DNA of 64,000 nt from DAOUKH01 sp965207995. Its GTDB lineage: Bacteria; Chloroflexota; Dehalococcoidia; SHYB01. The notes under the pieces are model-generated. The model saw only the letters and a program-made list of their open reading frames with translations. It had not been told where the DNA came from and searched no databases. Below, piece after piece: positions 24,763 through 32,281 of this stretch (position 1 is the first letter of the stretch; every line of letters starts with the position of its first letter). The stretch lies in contig OZ242299.1 of NCBI GenBank assembly GCA_965207995.1, positions 2,356,001 through 2,420,000 of the forward strand, given 5' to 3'. The position numbers and the translations under genes were made by a program.

Positions 24763-24930
24763 GACACCTCCTGCGAATTACTTGGCCCGTCCTTGCAAGA
24801 TGCGGGCTCGGTTGGCCCAGGCAACTGTTCGGGCTCTAAAGCGTGGGGGGTGCGGCGACCCTTGCTTTCCTGCGGCCTTACATGACCAAGAAGGAAACGG
24901 TCTGCCGCACCCCGATCCACCCAAGGTGAA
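24763..24930 (-). ncRNA. Candidate IS110 bridge RNA (non-coding end)
   Basis: The segment upstream of the transposase holds nested complementary arms: GGGGTGCGGC (24847-24856) pairs perfectly with GCCGCACCCC (24904-24913), and inside it TTTCCT (24866-24871) pairs with AGGAAA (24892-24897), leaving internal loops. Characterised IS110 elements encode a bridge RNA in this position, with internal loops that pair to target and donor DNA. The structure is seen in the sequence; its identity as bridge RNA is inferred, and its ends are approximate. Confidence 0.55.
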
Positions 24931-25072
24931 GTGATTGTTACACACGAAAATCAAGATACAAGGAGGACGCCCGCCGGCTTACGGGCCGGCGGCCAGGGTC
25001 TTCCGATTGTACGTTGCGGTCTGTGTCGGCGACAAACGGGCCGCCCATGGAGGCTCCGAACCTTCCATAAGA

Positions 25073-25087
25073 TTGAACTTGGTTCAA
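25073..25087. promoter_or_regulatory. Palindromic operator 1 upstream of ftsZ
   Basis: TTGAAC-TTG-GTTCAA is a perfect 6-3-6 palindrome lying 5 bp upstream of the -35 box. The identical half-sites recur at 25137-25151. Confidence 0.65.
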
Positions 25088-25092
25088 AACTA

Positions 25093-25122
25093 TTGACAAG
25101 AATAGGCCTCGCTGCCTAGAAT
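25093..25122 (+). promoter_or_regulatory. Sigma-70 promoter of the ftsZ gene
   Basis: -35 TTGACA at 25093-25098, 18-bp spacer, and -10 TAGAAT at 25117-25122. It is flanked on both sides by identical palindromes, the arrangement of a repressed promoter. The leader to the ATG at 25213 is about 85 nt. Confidence 0.75.
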
Positions 25123-25136
25123 TGGGCCAGGAGTTT

Positions 25137-25151
25137 TTGAACTCGGTTCAA
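25137..25151. promoter_or_regulatory. Palindromic operator 2 downstream of the ftsZ promoter
   Basis: TTGAAC-TCG-GTTCAA has the same half-sites as operator 1 with a different 3-bp centre. Centre-to-centre distance is 64 bp, close to six helical turns, so two bound dimers would lie on the same face of the DNA around the promoter. Confidence 0.65.
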
Positions 25152-25212
25152 AATCTGCGTTTGGTCTCCGAGGCAGGCCGGGCCGGCTCCGCGGGGACTG
25201 GTGAGGAGCGCA

Positions 25213-26328
25213 ATGATCCTAGGAAAGAGCCCGCCGCCTTCGTCTGGAATCGAGCAGGTGCGCATCAAGGTCGTTGGTGTCGGCGGCGGCGGGGTCAACG
25301 CGGTACGAAGGATGTCTTCCCTCGACGTTCCCGGGCTGGAGCTCCTCTGCGTGAATACCGATGCCTTGGCCATTGAACGCACCAACGGTATTCCTTCCAT
25401 GCTCATTGGCGGCGACGTGACACACGGACTCGGCGCGGGGGGCGACCCCGAGGTCGGCCGGCAGGCCGCCGCCGCCAGCCGTGACGACATCGTGGAAGAG
25501 CTCGCCGGCGCAGACCTCGTGTTCATCGCCGCGGCAATGGGTGGGGGCACCGGCACGGGAGCCGCGCCGCTGGTCGCCGAGGTGGCGTCCGAGGTCGGCG
25601 CGCTCACGGTGGCCGTGGCCACCACCCCATTCAAGTTTGAAGGCGTCCGGCGCAACGGTTCGGCCCGAGGCGGCCTCGACGCCCTTTGCGCCGCGGCCGA
25701 CACGGTCGTCGTGATCAGCAATGACCTCCTGCTCGCGGAGACACGTCCCACGGCATCGGTGCGCGACTCCTTCAGCCGCGCCGACCAAGTGATGATCGAC
25801 GCCATTACCTCGCTCTCGCGCATCATCAACACGTCGGGCGACGTGAATATCGACTTTGCAGACATCCGGTCCGTAGTCTCCGGCGGGGGCCTTGGCCTGA
25901 TGGGCACCGGAACTGGCGATGGCGACGACCGCGTCGTGGCCGCGCTCCGAGACGTGTTCGACAGCCCCCTCCTCAGCGTCAGTGCGAGCGGCGCCGCATC
26001 CATGATCTACTTCGTCAGCGGCGGCCCCGACGTGACCATGCGGGAGATCCATGACGCGGGCCGCTACCTCTCCCGCATCGCCGACCCCGATGCCGACATC
26101 TTCTTCGGACTGCACACCGACTCCAAGAAAGGGACCGGCGCGCCGGTCGACGTCGTGCTCATCGCCACCCGGGTCCCCGAAGCGGCCGTCTACGACGCTC
26201 AGTCGCTGACCGTCGAGGAGCGGGTCAGACTGGCGACGGAGAAGTACCACGCGCCCACAGCGGAGCTTCCCGGCTTCCTTGAGGCCCTCGATCTGGAGAT
26301 CGATCTCCCGGACGAGGGGGCCGCGTAG
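25213..26328 (+). CDS. ftsZ: Cell division protein FtsZ (short form)
   Basis: A 371-residue FtsZ GTPase: VVGVGGGGVNAVRRM near residue 20, the tubulin signature MGGGTGTG (GGGTGTG about 110-116), PFKFEGVRR and the T7 synergy loop NIDFADIR at about 212-219. These are the residues needed for GTP binding and for hydrolysis between subunits. It ends almost directly after the globular domain: ELPGFLEALDLEIDLPDEG resembles the conserved C-terminal peptide, but with almost no linker. The ATG at 25213 follows GAGGAG; a GTG at 25201 is less likely. No ftsA, ftsQ or mur genes are nearby, so it lies outside the usual dcw cluster. Confidence 0.93.
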   Translation: MILGKSPPPSSGIEQVRIKVVGVGGGGVNAVRRMSSLDVPGLELLCVNTDALAIERTNGIPSMLIGGDVTHGLGAGGDPEVGRQAAAASRDDIVEELAGADLVFIAAAMGGGTGTGAAPLVAEVASEVGALTVAVATTPFKFEGVRRNGSARGGLDALCAAADTVVVISNDLLLAETRPTASVRDSFSRADQVMIDAITSLSRIINTSGDVNIDFADIRSVVSGGGLGLMGTGTGDGDDRVVAALRDVFDSPLLSVSASGAASMIYFVSGGPDVTMREIHDAGRYLSRIADPDADIFFGLHTDSKKGTGAPVDVVLIATRVPEAAVYDAQSLTVEERVRLATEKYHAPTAELPGFLEALDLEIDLPDEGAA

Positions 26329-26367
26329 ACCTCAACATTCGATAGTTCCCAGCAGCAGGTGAGCGGC

Positions 26368-26402
26368 AAGGCCGGCGCATTCCAGAAGGAAGCGTCGGCC
26401 TT
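26368..26402 (+). terminator. Likely terminator hairpin after ftsZ
   Basis: An 11-bp stem (AAGGCCGGCGC at 26368-26378 with GCGTCGGCCTT at 26392-26402, one G-T pair) encloses a 13-nt loop. No U-run follows, so termination strength is uncertain. Confidence 0.5.
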
Positions 26403-26445
26403 CCCGTTAACCGAGCGCAGGGATGCGCTATTCGTCGCGATTGCG

Positions 26446-26454
26446 TGCTATAAT
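26446..26454 (+). promoter_or_regulatory. Extended -10 promoter of thrB
   Basis: TGC-TATAAT is a perfect extended -10 (TG at 26446-26447, TATAAT at 26449-26454) with no clear -35. It leaves about 30 nt of leader before the thrB ATG, which lacks an obvious Shine-Dalgarno. Confidence 0.65.
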
Positions 26455-26490
26455 TCGGAATCTCGCCGTAGTTTCGAGGCCACTCTCTCC

Positions 26491-27399
26491 ATGTATTTCG
26501 ACAGCGCGAACGCGCGCGTGCCCGCTACGACGGCGAATCTCGGCCCTGGATTCGATTGCATGGGGGCCGCGTTGGACGTGCACTTGACCGTCAGCCTGCG
26601 CCGGGACTCGGCACCCTCCGTTCAAGCTCGCGGCGAGGGGGCGGGCAGCGTCCCCGACGACGAGAGCAACCTCGTGTACCGCGCCGCCGCCGCGTTCTAC
26701 GAGCGGACGGGCATGTCCGCCCCGCCCCTGCGTGTGCGTTGCGTCAACCGTATTCCGCTGCGCCGCGGGCTTGGATCGAGCGCCGCGGCCATCGTCGGCG
26801 GTTTCGGGGCGGCCAATGCTCTGGAAGGCTCGCCCCTGACGCCGGAGCAGGTCTTCCAGGCCTGCGCCGAGATTGAGGGGCACCCCGACAACGTCGCCCC
26901 CGCGCTCTTCGGCGGCTTCCAAATCGTGGCGCGGGACGGCGGCGCCTTCGTCCGCGGCGCGATCAAGGCCAAACGCGGGCTCAAGGCGATGGTCTTCATT
27001 CCGACGTACGAGGTCGTCACCAAGGAGGCGCGCGCCGTGCTTCCGGAGGAGGTGGCCCTCGAAGACGCCGTCCACAACGTGAGCCGCGCCTCCCTGCTGG
27101 CCCTCGCTCTGGGCCAAGGGCAATGGGACCTCCTGGAAACGGCGACGGGGGACCGGCTCCATCAGCCGTACCGCGCGCCCCTTGTGCCCGGAGCCGAGAA
27201 CCTCTTTCGGGCCGCTCTCGACGCGGGCGCCCACGGCGTCTTCCTCTCCGGGTCGGGGCCGTCCGTTCTCGCGCTGGTCTCCGGCGACCCTTCGCCGGTC
27301 GTCCGCGCGGTGACTTCCGAGGCGAACCGCGCCGGGACGCCGGGCATGTGCGTCGTGGCACGCATCGGCGCGCCGGGGGCGAGGATCACGGCGAAGTGA
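26491..27399 (+). CDS. thrB: Homoserine kinase
   Basis: A 302-residue GHMP kinase phosphorylating homoserine in threonine synthesis: ARVPATTANLGPGFDCMGAA at the N-terminus, the ATP loop RRGLGSSAAAIVGG near residue 95, EGHPDNVAPALFGG and the C-terminal FLSGSGPSVLAL. The frame is open to 26359, but the family start MYFDSANARVPA is at 26491, downstream of an extended -10 box. Aspartate kinase follows 7 nt later, so the two probably form one transcript. Confidence 0.95.
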   Translation: MYFDSANARVPATTANLGPGFDCMGAALDVHLTVSLRRDSAPSVQARGEGAGSVPDDESNLVYRAAAAFYERTGMSAPPLRVRCVNRIPLRRGLGSSAAAIVGGFGAANALEGSPLTPEQVFQACAEIEGHPDNVAPALFGGFQIVARDGGAFVRGAIKAKRGLKAMVFIPTYEVVTKEARAVLPEEVALEDAVHNVSRASLLALALGQGQWDLLETATGDRLHQPYRAPLVPGAENLFRAALDAGAHGVFLSGSGPSVLALVSGDPSPVVRAVTSEANRAGTPGMCVVARIGAPGARITAK

Positions 27400-27406
27400 G
27401 GGTGGC

Positions 27407-28636
27407 GTGGGCCTGATCGTTCAAAAATACGGCGGGACGTCGGTGGCCGATGCCGAGCGCATCAAGAGGGTCGCGGAGCGCATCGTCGCCTCGCGGGGCA
27501 AGGGTGACGACGTCGTCGCCGTCGTTTCGGCGATGGGCGACACGACCGATCTTCTGACCAGCCTCGCGCGCGAGGTCTGCGACGAACCCAATCAGCGTGA
27601 GATGGACCTGCTGCTCTCCACCGGTGAGCTCGTGTCGAGCTCGCTCTTGGCGATGGCGCTCCGGCAACTCGGACAAGACGCGGTGAGCCTGAGCGGCTTC
27701 CAGGCGGGCATCAAGACGGAGCGCCGGTTCGGGCGCGCCCGCATCACGAGCATCGACCCGCAGCGCATCCTCAAGGAGCTCAAGCGGGGTCGCGTCGTCA
27801 TCGTGGCCGGCTTCCAGGGCGTCACCGATGATGAGGACGTGACGACGCTGGGGCGTGGGGGCTCGGACACTACGGCCGTCGCGCTGGCCGCCCGCCTCGA
27901 AGCCGCCCGCTGCGAGCGGTTCAGCGACGTCGAGGGCGTCTTCACCGCCGACCCCCGGCTGGTGCCCGACGCCCGAAAGCTCGCCGACATCAGCTACGAG
28001 GAGATGCTGGAGCTGGCCAGCGCAGGGGCCAAGATCATGCACCCCCGCGCCGTCGAGCTGGCCAGTGTCTACGGCGTGCCAATCTTCGTTGCGTCGAGCT
28101 TCAACAGCGCGCCCGGCACGCTCATACATGAGGACACGCTCATGGAGCCGGGCGACCGGCTGCGCGGCATCGCCCACGACACCGGGGTGGCGAAGATCAC
28201 CATCGTGGGCGCGCCAGACATTCCCGGCGTCGCCGCCAGCGCGTTCGAACCGCTCACGAACGAAGATATCCGCATCGATTCCATCGTGCAGAACGCCAGC
28301 GACGCCCGAATCACCGACCTGACCTTCACCGTCAGCTTGGACGACCTTCCCGCAGCCCTCGATCTCGTCGAACCGGTGGCGAAGAGGATCGGCGCCCACG
28401 GTGTGCAGGCCGACGACAGGCTGGCCAAGGTGACGGTCGTCGGAGCGGCTATGCGCGATACGCCGGGGTTCGCGGCACGGACGTTCGAGGCTCTGTTCCA
28501 TGCCGGCGTCAACATCGAGATGGTTACCACGTCCGAGATTCGCATTACGGCGATCGTGAGCCGCGAGGCGGTCGCGGAAGCCGTCGCCGCGCTCCACCGG
28601 GCCTTCGGCCTGGAGCGGCTGGACGCAACACCCTAG
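27407..28636 (+). CDS. lysC: Aspartate kinase
   Basis: A 409-residue aspartokinase, the first step of the lysine/threonine/methionine pathway. It has the N-terminal KYGGTSVAD, a kinase core with STGELVSS and GRGGSDTTAVALAA, and two C-terminal ACT domains (about 265-405) that usually bind lysine and/or threonine for feedback control; the second begins KVTVVGAAMRDTPG. The GTG start lies 7 nt after thrB with GAGGGTG ahead. It is a single-function enzyme, not fused to homoserine dehydrogenase. Confidence 0.95.
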   Translation: MGLIVQKYGGTSVADAERIKRVAERIVASRGKGDDVVAVVSAMGDTTDLLTSLAREVCDEPNQREMDLLLSTGELVSSSLLAMALRQLGQDAVSLSGFQAGIKTERRFGRARITSIDPQRILKELKRGRVVIVAGFQGVTDDEDVTTLGRGGSDTTAVALAARLEAARCERFSDVEGVFTADPRLVPDARKLADISYEEMLELASAGAKIMHPRAVELASVYGVPIFVASSFNSAPGTLIHEDTLMEPGDRLRGIAHDTGVAKITIVGAPDIPGVAASAFEPLTNEDIRIDSIVQNASDARITDLTFTVSLDDLPAALDLVEPVAKRIGAHGVQADDRLAKVTVVGAAMRDTPGFAARTFEALFHAGVNIEMVTTSEIRITAIVSREAVAEAVAALHRAFGLERLDATP

Positions 28637-28646
28637 GCGGACTGCC

Positions 28647-29399
28647 GTGGACTCGCCGCAGCTCTCCATCGTGATTCCCGCCTTTAACGAGGCCTCCCGC
28701 ATCACCGGGACGCTGGAACGCGTCACCGCCTATCTCCGGGAGCGCGAGATCAGCGCCGAGGTGGTCGTGGCCGACGACGGCAGCGAGGACGACACCGCCG
28801 CCCTGGCCGAGGCATTCGCCGGATCGTCGCCGCCGGTGCGCACCGTCTCTTTTCCCCATCGGGGAAAGGGCGCGGCGGTGAAGGACGGCATGCTGGAGGC
28901 CAAGGGCGACTACCGCTTCCTGTGTGACGCGGACCTCTCCATGCCCATCGAGGAGCTCGAGGGATTTCTCGAACGCATCGAGCGGTTCGACATCGTGATC
29001 GGCTCACGCGAGGCCGCGGGGGCCCGCCGCTTGGACGAGCCTGCCTTCCGCTACGTGTTAAGCCGGGGTTTTAACCTTCTGGTCCGTGTCCTCGGTGGCG
29101 TCCGCAGCTTTGCCGACACCCAGTGCGGCTTCAAGATGTTCCGCCGGGAGGCGGCGGAGGCTCTCTTCCCGCAGCAGCGCATCGAGGGCTTCGGTTTCGA
29201 CATCGAGCTCCTCTACGTCGCGCAGCGCAGCGGCATGACGGTGGACGAGCTGGGCATCGAATGGCACCACGATCCCGGCAGCAAGGTCCAGCCGGTGCGC
29301 GACAGCCTCCGTACCTTAGGCGAGGTCCTACGGGTGCGTACCAACCATGTCCTTGGGCGCTACGACTTCCGCTCGGCGCGTGCGAAAACGGCAGGGTAG
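28647..29399 (+). CDS. Family 2 glycosyltransferase (dolichyl-/polyprenyl-phosphate glucosyltransferase-like)
   Basis: A 250-residue GT2 enzyme: LSIVIPAFNEASRI at the start, VVADDGSEDDT near residue 40, FLCDADLSMP with the metal-binding Asp pair, then GFGFDIELLYVAQR and a W-H-H segment typical of the ALG5-like group. It has no strong transmembrane segments apart from a weak one near 140-155. ALG5-like enzymes transfer glucose to a polyprenyl phosphate. It starts 10 nt after lysC with a GTG. The functional link to the amino-acid genes is not evident. Confidence 0.85.
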   Translation: MDSPQLSIVIPAFNEASRITGTLERVTAYLREREISAEVVVADDGSEDDTAALAEAFAGSSPPVRTVSFPHRGKGAAVKDGMLEAKGDYRFLCDADLSMPIEELEGFLERIERFDIVIGSREAAGARRLDEPAFRYVLSRGFNLLVRVLGGVRSFADTQCGFKMFRREAAEALFPQQRIEGFGFDIELLYVAQRSGMTVDELGIEWHHDPGSKVQPVRDSLRTLGEVLRVRTNHVLGRYDFRSARAKTAG

Positions 29400-29401
29400 A
29401 C

Positions 29402-29812
29402 ATGAGCGACGCCGTGGCCGAAATCCTTCGCCAGTCGAAGACGGTCGCCGTCGTCGGCCTCTCCGACGATACGTCCCGCCCCAGCCATGAGGTGGCGGCC
29501 TATCTGCAGTCCGAGGGCTACGAGATCATCCCCGTGAACCCGCGGTTGACCGAGGTGCTCGGGGCCGTCTGCTACCCCGACCTGCACGCCGTGCCTGGAC
29601 CCGTCGACGTGGTCGACGTTTTCCGCCGGTCCGAGCATGTCGTTCCCATCGCGCGGGCGGCGGTCGAGATTGGGGCGAAGGCGCTCTGGCTGCAGGACGG
29701 CGTCGTGAACGAAGAGGCTGCCGAGATCGCCCGGGAGGCGGGCCTCGCCGTGGTCATGGACGACTGCATGCTGCGCCGCCACGCGGTGTTGAAGCGGCAG
29801 GGCGCGCTCTAG
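29402..29812 (+). CDS. CoA-binding domain protein (YccU-like)
   Basis: A 136-residue Rossmann-like CoA-binding domain: KTVAVVGLSDDTSRPSHEVAAYL at residues 14-36, then YEIIPVNPRLTEVLG, VDVVDVFRRSEHV and ALWLQDGVVNEEA, as in the YccU family. These proteins bind CoA or related nucleotides; their cellular role is unclear. The ATG is 2 nt after the glycosyltransferase stop, so it is the last gene of the thrB transcript. A short AT-rich stretch follows. Confidence 0.92.
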   Translation: MSDAVAEILRQSKTVAVVGLSDDTSRPSHEVAAYLQSEGYEIIPVNPRLTEVLGAVCYPDLHAVPGPVDVVDVFRRSEHVVPIARAAVEIGAKALWLQDGVVNEEAAEIAREAGLAVVMDDCMLRRHAVLKRQGAL

Positions 29813-29877
29813 TACCGGCGCACGGTCAACATTCAAAACCAATTTTAAATGATTTCATAAATTGGAGACAAAACCTA

Positions 29878-29905
29878 TTGCAATATTCATGAATGCTCCT
29901 ACAAT
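29878..29905 (+). promoter_or_regulatory. Predicted promoter of the TPR gene
   Basis: -35 TTGCAA at 29878-29883, 16-bp spacer, and -10 TACAAT at 29900-29905 (5 of 6), within an AT-rich island at about 29825-29915 that contrasts with the surrounding GC-rich DNA. The leader to the ATG at 30082 is about 170 nt. Confidence 0.65.
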
Positions 29906-29911
29906 GAATCT

Positions 29912-30081
29912 CAACAGGGTAGCGGCGAGTGCTGCCTGAAGGGCGGAAGTTGCCCTCCGGTGGCGTGAGCGGCCTGCCGCACCGCGACCGTGGAACATTC
30001 GCGGCAGTGGATCCGTCTAGCCTGAGAACCTTTTGGCGCGGACCCATGAGATGAGAAAGGAAGGGTCCGCGGGGAATTGCG
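29912..30081 (+). other. Long structured 5' leader of the TPR gene
   Basis: About 170 nt with several potential hairpins: GGTAGC/GCTGCC, AGGGC/GCCCT, and a 9-bp perfect stem CGCGGACCC (30037-30045) with GGGTCCGCG (30063-30071) directly before the start codon. The 17-nt loop of the last hairpin contains the purine-rich GAGAAAGGAA. No known riboswitch signature was recognised. It may be a regulatory leader. Confidence 0.45.
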
Positions 30082-30927
30082 ATGTTAGCGCAGAAAACCG
30101 ATAGCAAACAGAAGAACCGGAACGAGCGCGCCAAGCAGGCGATCACCCTTGCCCTCGAAGGCAAGTGGGCGGCGGCGGTGGAGAGCAACCGCCGGTTCGT
30201 CGCCGATTTCCCTGACGACCGCGAGGCGTACAACCGCTTGGGAAAGGCCGCCAGCGAGATCGGCCGTTACTCGGAGGCCCGCGCGGCCTTTTCCCGCACG
30301 CTCGAGTTGGATTCCGGCAACCTGATCGCCAAGAAGAACCTGGCGCGGCTCCAGTCGCTCGTCGACGATGCTCCCAAGGCTCCCGGCGGCGAGCGCGTCC
30401 CGCCCCGCTTCTTCATCGAGCAGACCGGACGCACCGGGATTGAGTCGCTGAGCGAGCTGCCCTCGAACGGCGCTCTTGCCAGCGTCTCTCCCGGAGAGCG
30501 GGTGACGCTGCGCCCGGCGGGGTCTCGTCTTGAGGCCGTGGCCCAAGGCGGCGGCCGGCTCGGCAGGCTCGGACCCCGGGTCAGCGCGCGGCTCATCGGT
30601 CTCATGAACGGCGGCAACCGCTATCAAGGGGCGGTCTCAAGCGTCGGCGATGATCACATCTCGATCTTCGTCAAGGAGACCTACCAGCATCCCAGCCAGA
30701 AGGGTCGCCTGTCGTTTCCCCCGAGCCCGGATGCGGCCGTGTGCGGCGCGACCGACGGCGTCAAACCCTATGTGTGGGGAGGCCTCCGGTATTCGCCCGG
30801 CGGTTTCGACTCCGACGGCGGCGAGTGGGACACGCAAGACCCCGACGCCATCCTGGCGCGGCGAGCGCGCCGCGGCGCCAACGGCTTCGCCGCCCTCGCC
30901 AACGGCGAGGAAGAGGAAGACGACTAG
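30082..30927 (+). CDS. TPR-repeat protein with conserved C-terminal domain, function unknown
   Basis: A 281-residue protein. Residues 15-95 form about two tetratricopeptide repeats (AKQAITLALEGKWAAAVESNRRFVADFPDDREAYNRLGKAASEIG is split across two helical pairs). A central basic Gly/Arg-rich segment spans 155-185. The C-terminal part carries NRYQGAVSSVGDDHISIFVKE and a KPYVWGGLRYSPGGF motif, and the tail is acidic (EEEEDD). There is no signal peptide or membrane segment. The C-terminal region looks like a small beta domain that may bind nucleic acid or protein, but this is a guess. It has its own promoter and a long leader. Confidence 0.75.
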   Translation: MLAQKTDSKQKNRNERAKQAITLALEGKWAAAVESNRRFVADFPDDREAYNRLGKAASEIGRYSEARAAFSRTLELDSGNLIAKKNLARLQSLVDDAPKAPGGERVPPRFFIEQTGRTGIESLSELPSNGALASVSPGERVTLRPAGSRLEAVAQGGGRLGRLGPRVSARLIGLMNGGNRYQGAVSSVGDDHISIFVKETYQHPSQKGRLSFPPSPDAAVCGATDGVKPYVWGGLRYSPGGFDSDGGEWDTQDPDAILARRARRGANGFAALANGEEEEDD

Positions 30928-30984
30928 CTCCTCGAGGGCCTGCCGTTCCGCGGGCGTCGTCTCCTTACCGGTTACCGCCCGTAC

Positions 30985-30990
30985 TATAAT
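30985..30990 (+). promoter_or_regulatory. -10 box upstream of the cobalamin adenosyltransferase gene
   Basis: A perfect TATAAT 31 nt before the GTG start; no convincing -35 at 16-18 bp. Confidence 0.5.
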
Positions 30991-31020
30991 GGGCTGGCAT
31001 TCCTGTTGGCGGAGACTTCT

Positions 31021-31578
31021 GTGAGCGTCGTCACACGCACGGGCGACAGCGGCGAGACCGGACTCCTCTACGGTGGGCGCGTTGCAAAGGACGACGCCCG
31101 TGTGGAGGCCTATGGCGCGATCGATGAGACCGTCGCGGCCCTGGGGCTGGCGCGGGCGCTCTCGGCCCAGACGCTTGTCCGGGAACGCGTGGTGGCTTTG
31201 CAGAAGGAGCTCTTCACCATTGGCGCCGAGCTGGCCACCGACCCCGCCCACTATGCGGCTTACGACCGGCACTTCTCCCGCGTCACGGCCGAGATGACCC
31301 AGGCGCTGCACGACGCCGTCGACGAAATCGAGGACGCCATCGCCATGCCGCCGACCTTCATCGTGCCCGGGGCGACGCCCGCCTCCGCCGCGCTCGACGT
31401 TGCCCGCACCCAGGCCCGCCGCGCCGAGCGCCGCGCCGCGGTGCTGAAGCGCCAAGGACGTCTTGAAAATCCCGAGATACTTCGCTATCTCAACCGGGTC
31501 TCCGACCTCATCTACACCCTCGCCCGCTATGAGTGCAAAGATGCCGACCCTGAACTCCTGGCCGGCGGCCGTGCGTAG
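31021..31578 (+). CDS. ATP:cob(I)alamin adenosyltransferase (PduO/MMAB type)
   Basis: A 185-residue PduO-type enzyme that makes adenosylcobalamin from cob(I)alamin and ATP. It has the ATP motif TRTGDSGETGLLYGG at residues 4-18, KDDARVEAYGAIDE near 22-35, FIVPGATPASAALDVARTQARRAERR near 110-140 and NRVSDLIYTLAR at the end. The GTG at 31021 follows GGAG at 6-nt spacing; a TTG at 31006 is an alternative. No cobalamin-dependent mutase gene lies in the window. The next gene overlaps its 3' end. Confidence 0.93.
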   Translation: MSVVTRTGDSGETGLLYGGRVAKDDARVEAYGAIDETVAALGLARALSAQTLVRERVVALQKELFTIGAELATDPAHYAAYDRHFSRVTAEMTQALHDAVDEIEDAIAMPPTFIVPGATPASAALDVARTQARRAERRAAVLKRQGRLENPEILRYLNRVSDLIYTLARYECKDADPELLAGGRA

Positions 31579-32278
31579 CGCCGCCCTCCGGCCTGTCGCC
31601 CTCCTCCTTGCGCTAGTCATTGCCGCCGGCGTGGCCGCAGGCTGCGACCCGTCCGACTCTGGGCGCGGCGTCCTCATCACCGCCGACGACGGGCTCGTAC
31701 TGCGGGGCAAGATATATGGATCCGGGGGCACGGGCGTCATCCTGACCCACGAGCTTGACTCTGATCAAAAGGGCTGGTCCGACCTGGCCGAGCGTCTGGG
31801 AGGGAGCGGCTTCTTCGTCTTGACCTTCGACTTCCGGGGGCATGGGGATTCGCCAGGGCCGCGCGAGGCGGGCATCGCCGATGCGGACCTCGCCGCCGCG
31901 GTGCGCTACCTTCGGAGCCCCGACGGGCTTGGTCGCACCAACTTCTTCCTCGTCGGCGCGAGCATGGGCGGCACCGCCGCGCTGAAGGTCGCCTCGCGCG
32001 AGCAGGCGCTGGGCGTGGTCACCCTCTCCGCACCGATCAGCGTGCGGGGACTGAGCGCGCGCGACGAGATCATCGGAGTTGACGTCCCCAAGCTCTTCGT
32101 CGCTGCCGAGAACGACCCGCCTTACACGGACGCGGCGCAGGCCCTCTTCGATCTGGCCGCGCAGCCGAAGGAACTCCTGTTCCTGCCCGGTTCCGACCAT
32201 GGGACGGAGCTCCTCCGTGGCGACGAGGCGGCCGAGGCCCGCCGCGCCATCATCGATTTCCTCGAAGCGAACCGTTAG
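31541..32278 (+). CDS. Alpha/beta-hydrolase lipoprotein
   Basis: About 245 residues with an N-terminal lipoprotein signal: a basic region, the hydrophobic LRPVALLLALVIAAGVA and lipobox AAGC. The mature part is an alpha/beta-hydrolase with nucleophile elbow GASMGG, acid Asp in AAENDPP and His in GSDHGTE, plus HELDSDQKGWSDLA and FDFRGHGDS near the oxyanion site. It is probably a membrane-anchored esterase or peptidase on the outer face of the cell. The start is uncertain: ATG at 31529 or 31541, or GTG at 31571, which gives the tidiest signal peptide; all overlap the preceding gene. Confidence 0.85.
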   Translation: MPTLNSWPAAVRSAALRPVALLLALVIAAGVAAGCDPSDSGRGVLITADDGLVLRGKIYGSGGTGVILTHELDSDQKGWSDLAERLGGSGFFVLTFDFRGHGDSPGPREAGIADADLAAAVRYLRSPDGLGRTNFFLVGASMGGTAALKVASREQALGVVTLSAPISVRGLSARDEIIGVDVPKLFVAAENDPPYTDAAQALFDLAAQPKELLFLPGSDHGTELLRGDEAAEARRAIIDFLEANR

Positions 32279-32281
32279 GCC

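Larger units (their letters stand above)
23770..24935 (-). mobile_element. IS110-family insertion sequence (approximate ends)
   Basis: A full-length IS110-type transposase with about 170 nt of structured non-coding DNA on its 5' side and about 40 nt on its 3' side. IS110 elements lack terminal inverted repeats, so the exact ends cannot be fixed here. The limits given run from just upstream of the CaiB start codon to just beyond the hairpin region. The transposase is intact, so the element may be active. Confidence 0.8.

Noticed and set aside
25073..25151. Reading the two ftsZ palindromes as LexA boxes
   Set aside because: The GAAC/GTTC half-sites are 3 bp apart, not 4, and the arms extend to TTGAAC/GTTCAA in both copies, which suggests a different regulator.
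25213..26328. Calling the FtsZ protein a CetZ or other tubulin-like paralogue
   Set aside because: The T7 loop NIDFADIR, the GGGTGTG signature and the flanking blocks are those of canonical bacterial FtsZ.
30928..31020. A cobalamin riboswitch before the adenosyltransferase gene
   Set aside because: The gap is only 93 nt and shows no B12-box-like element; only a -10 box and a Shine-Dalgarno are visible.
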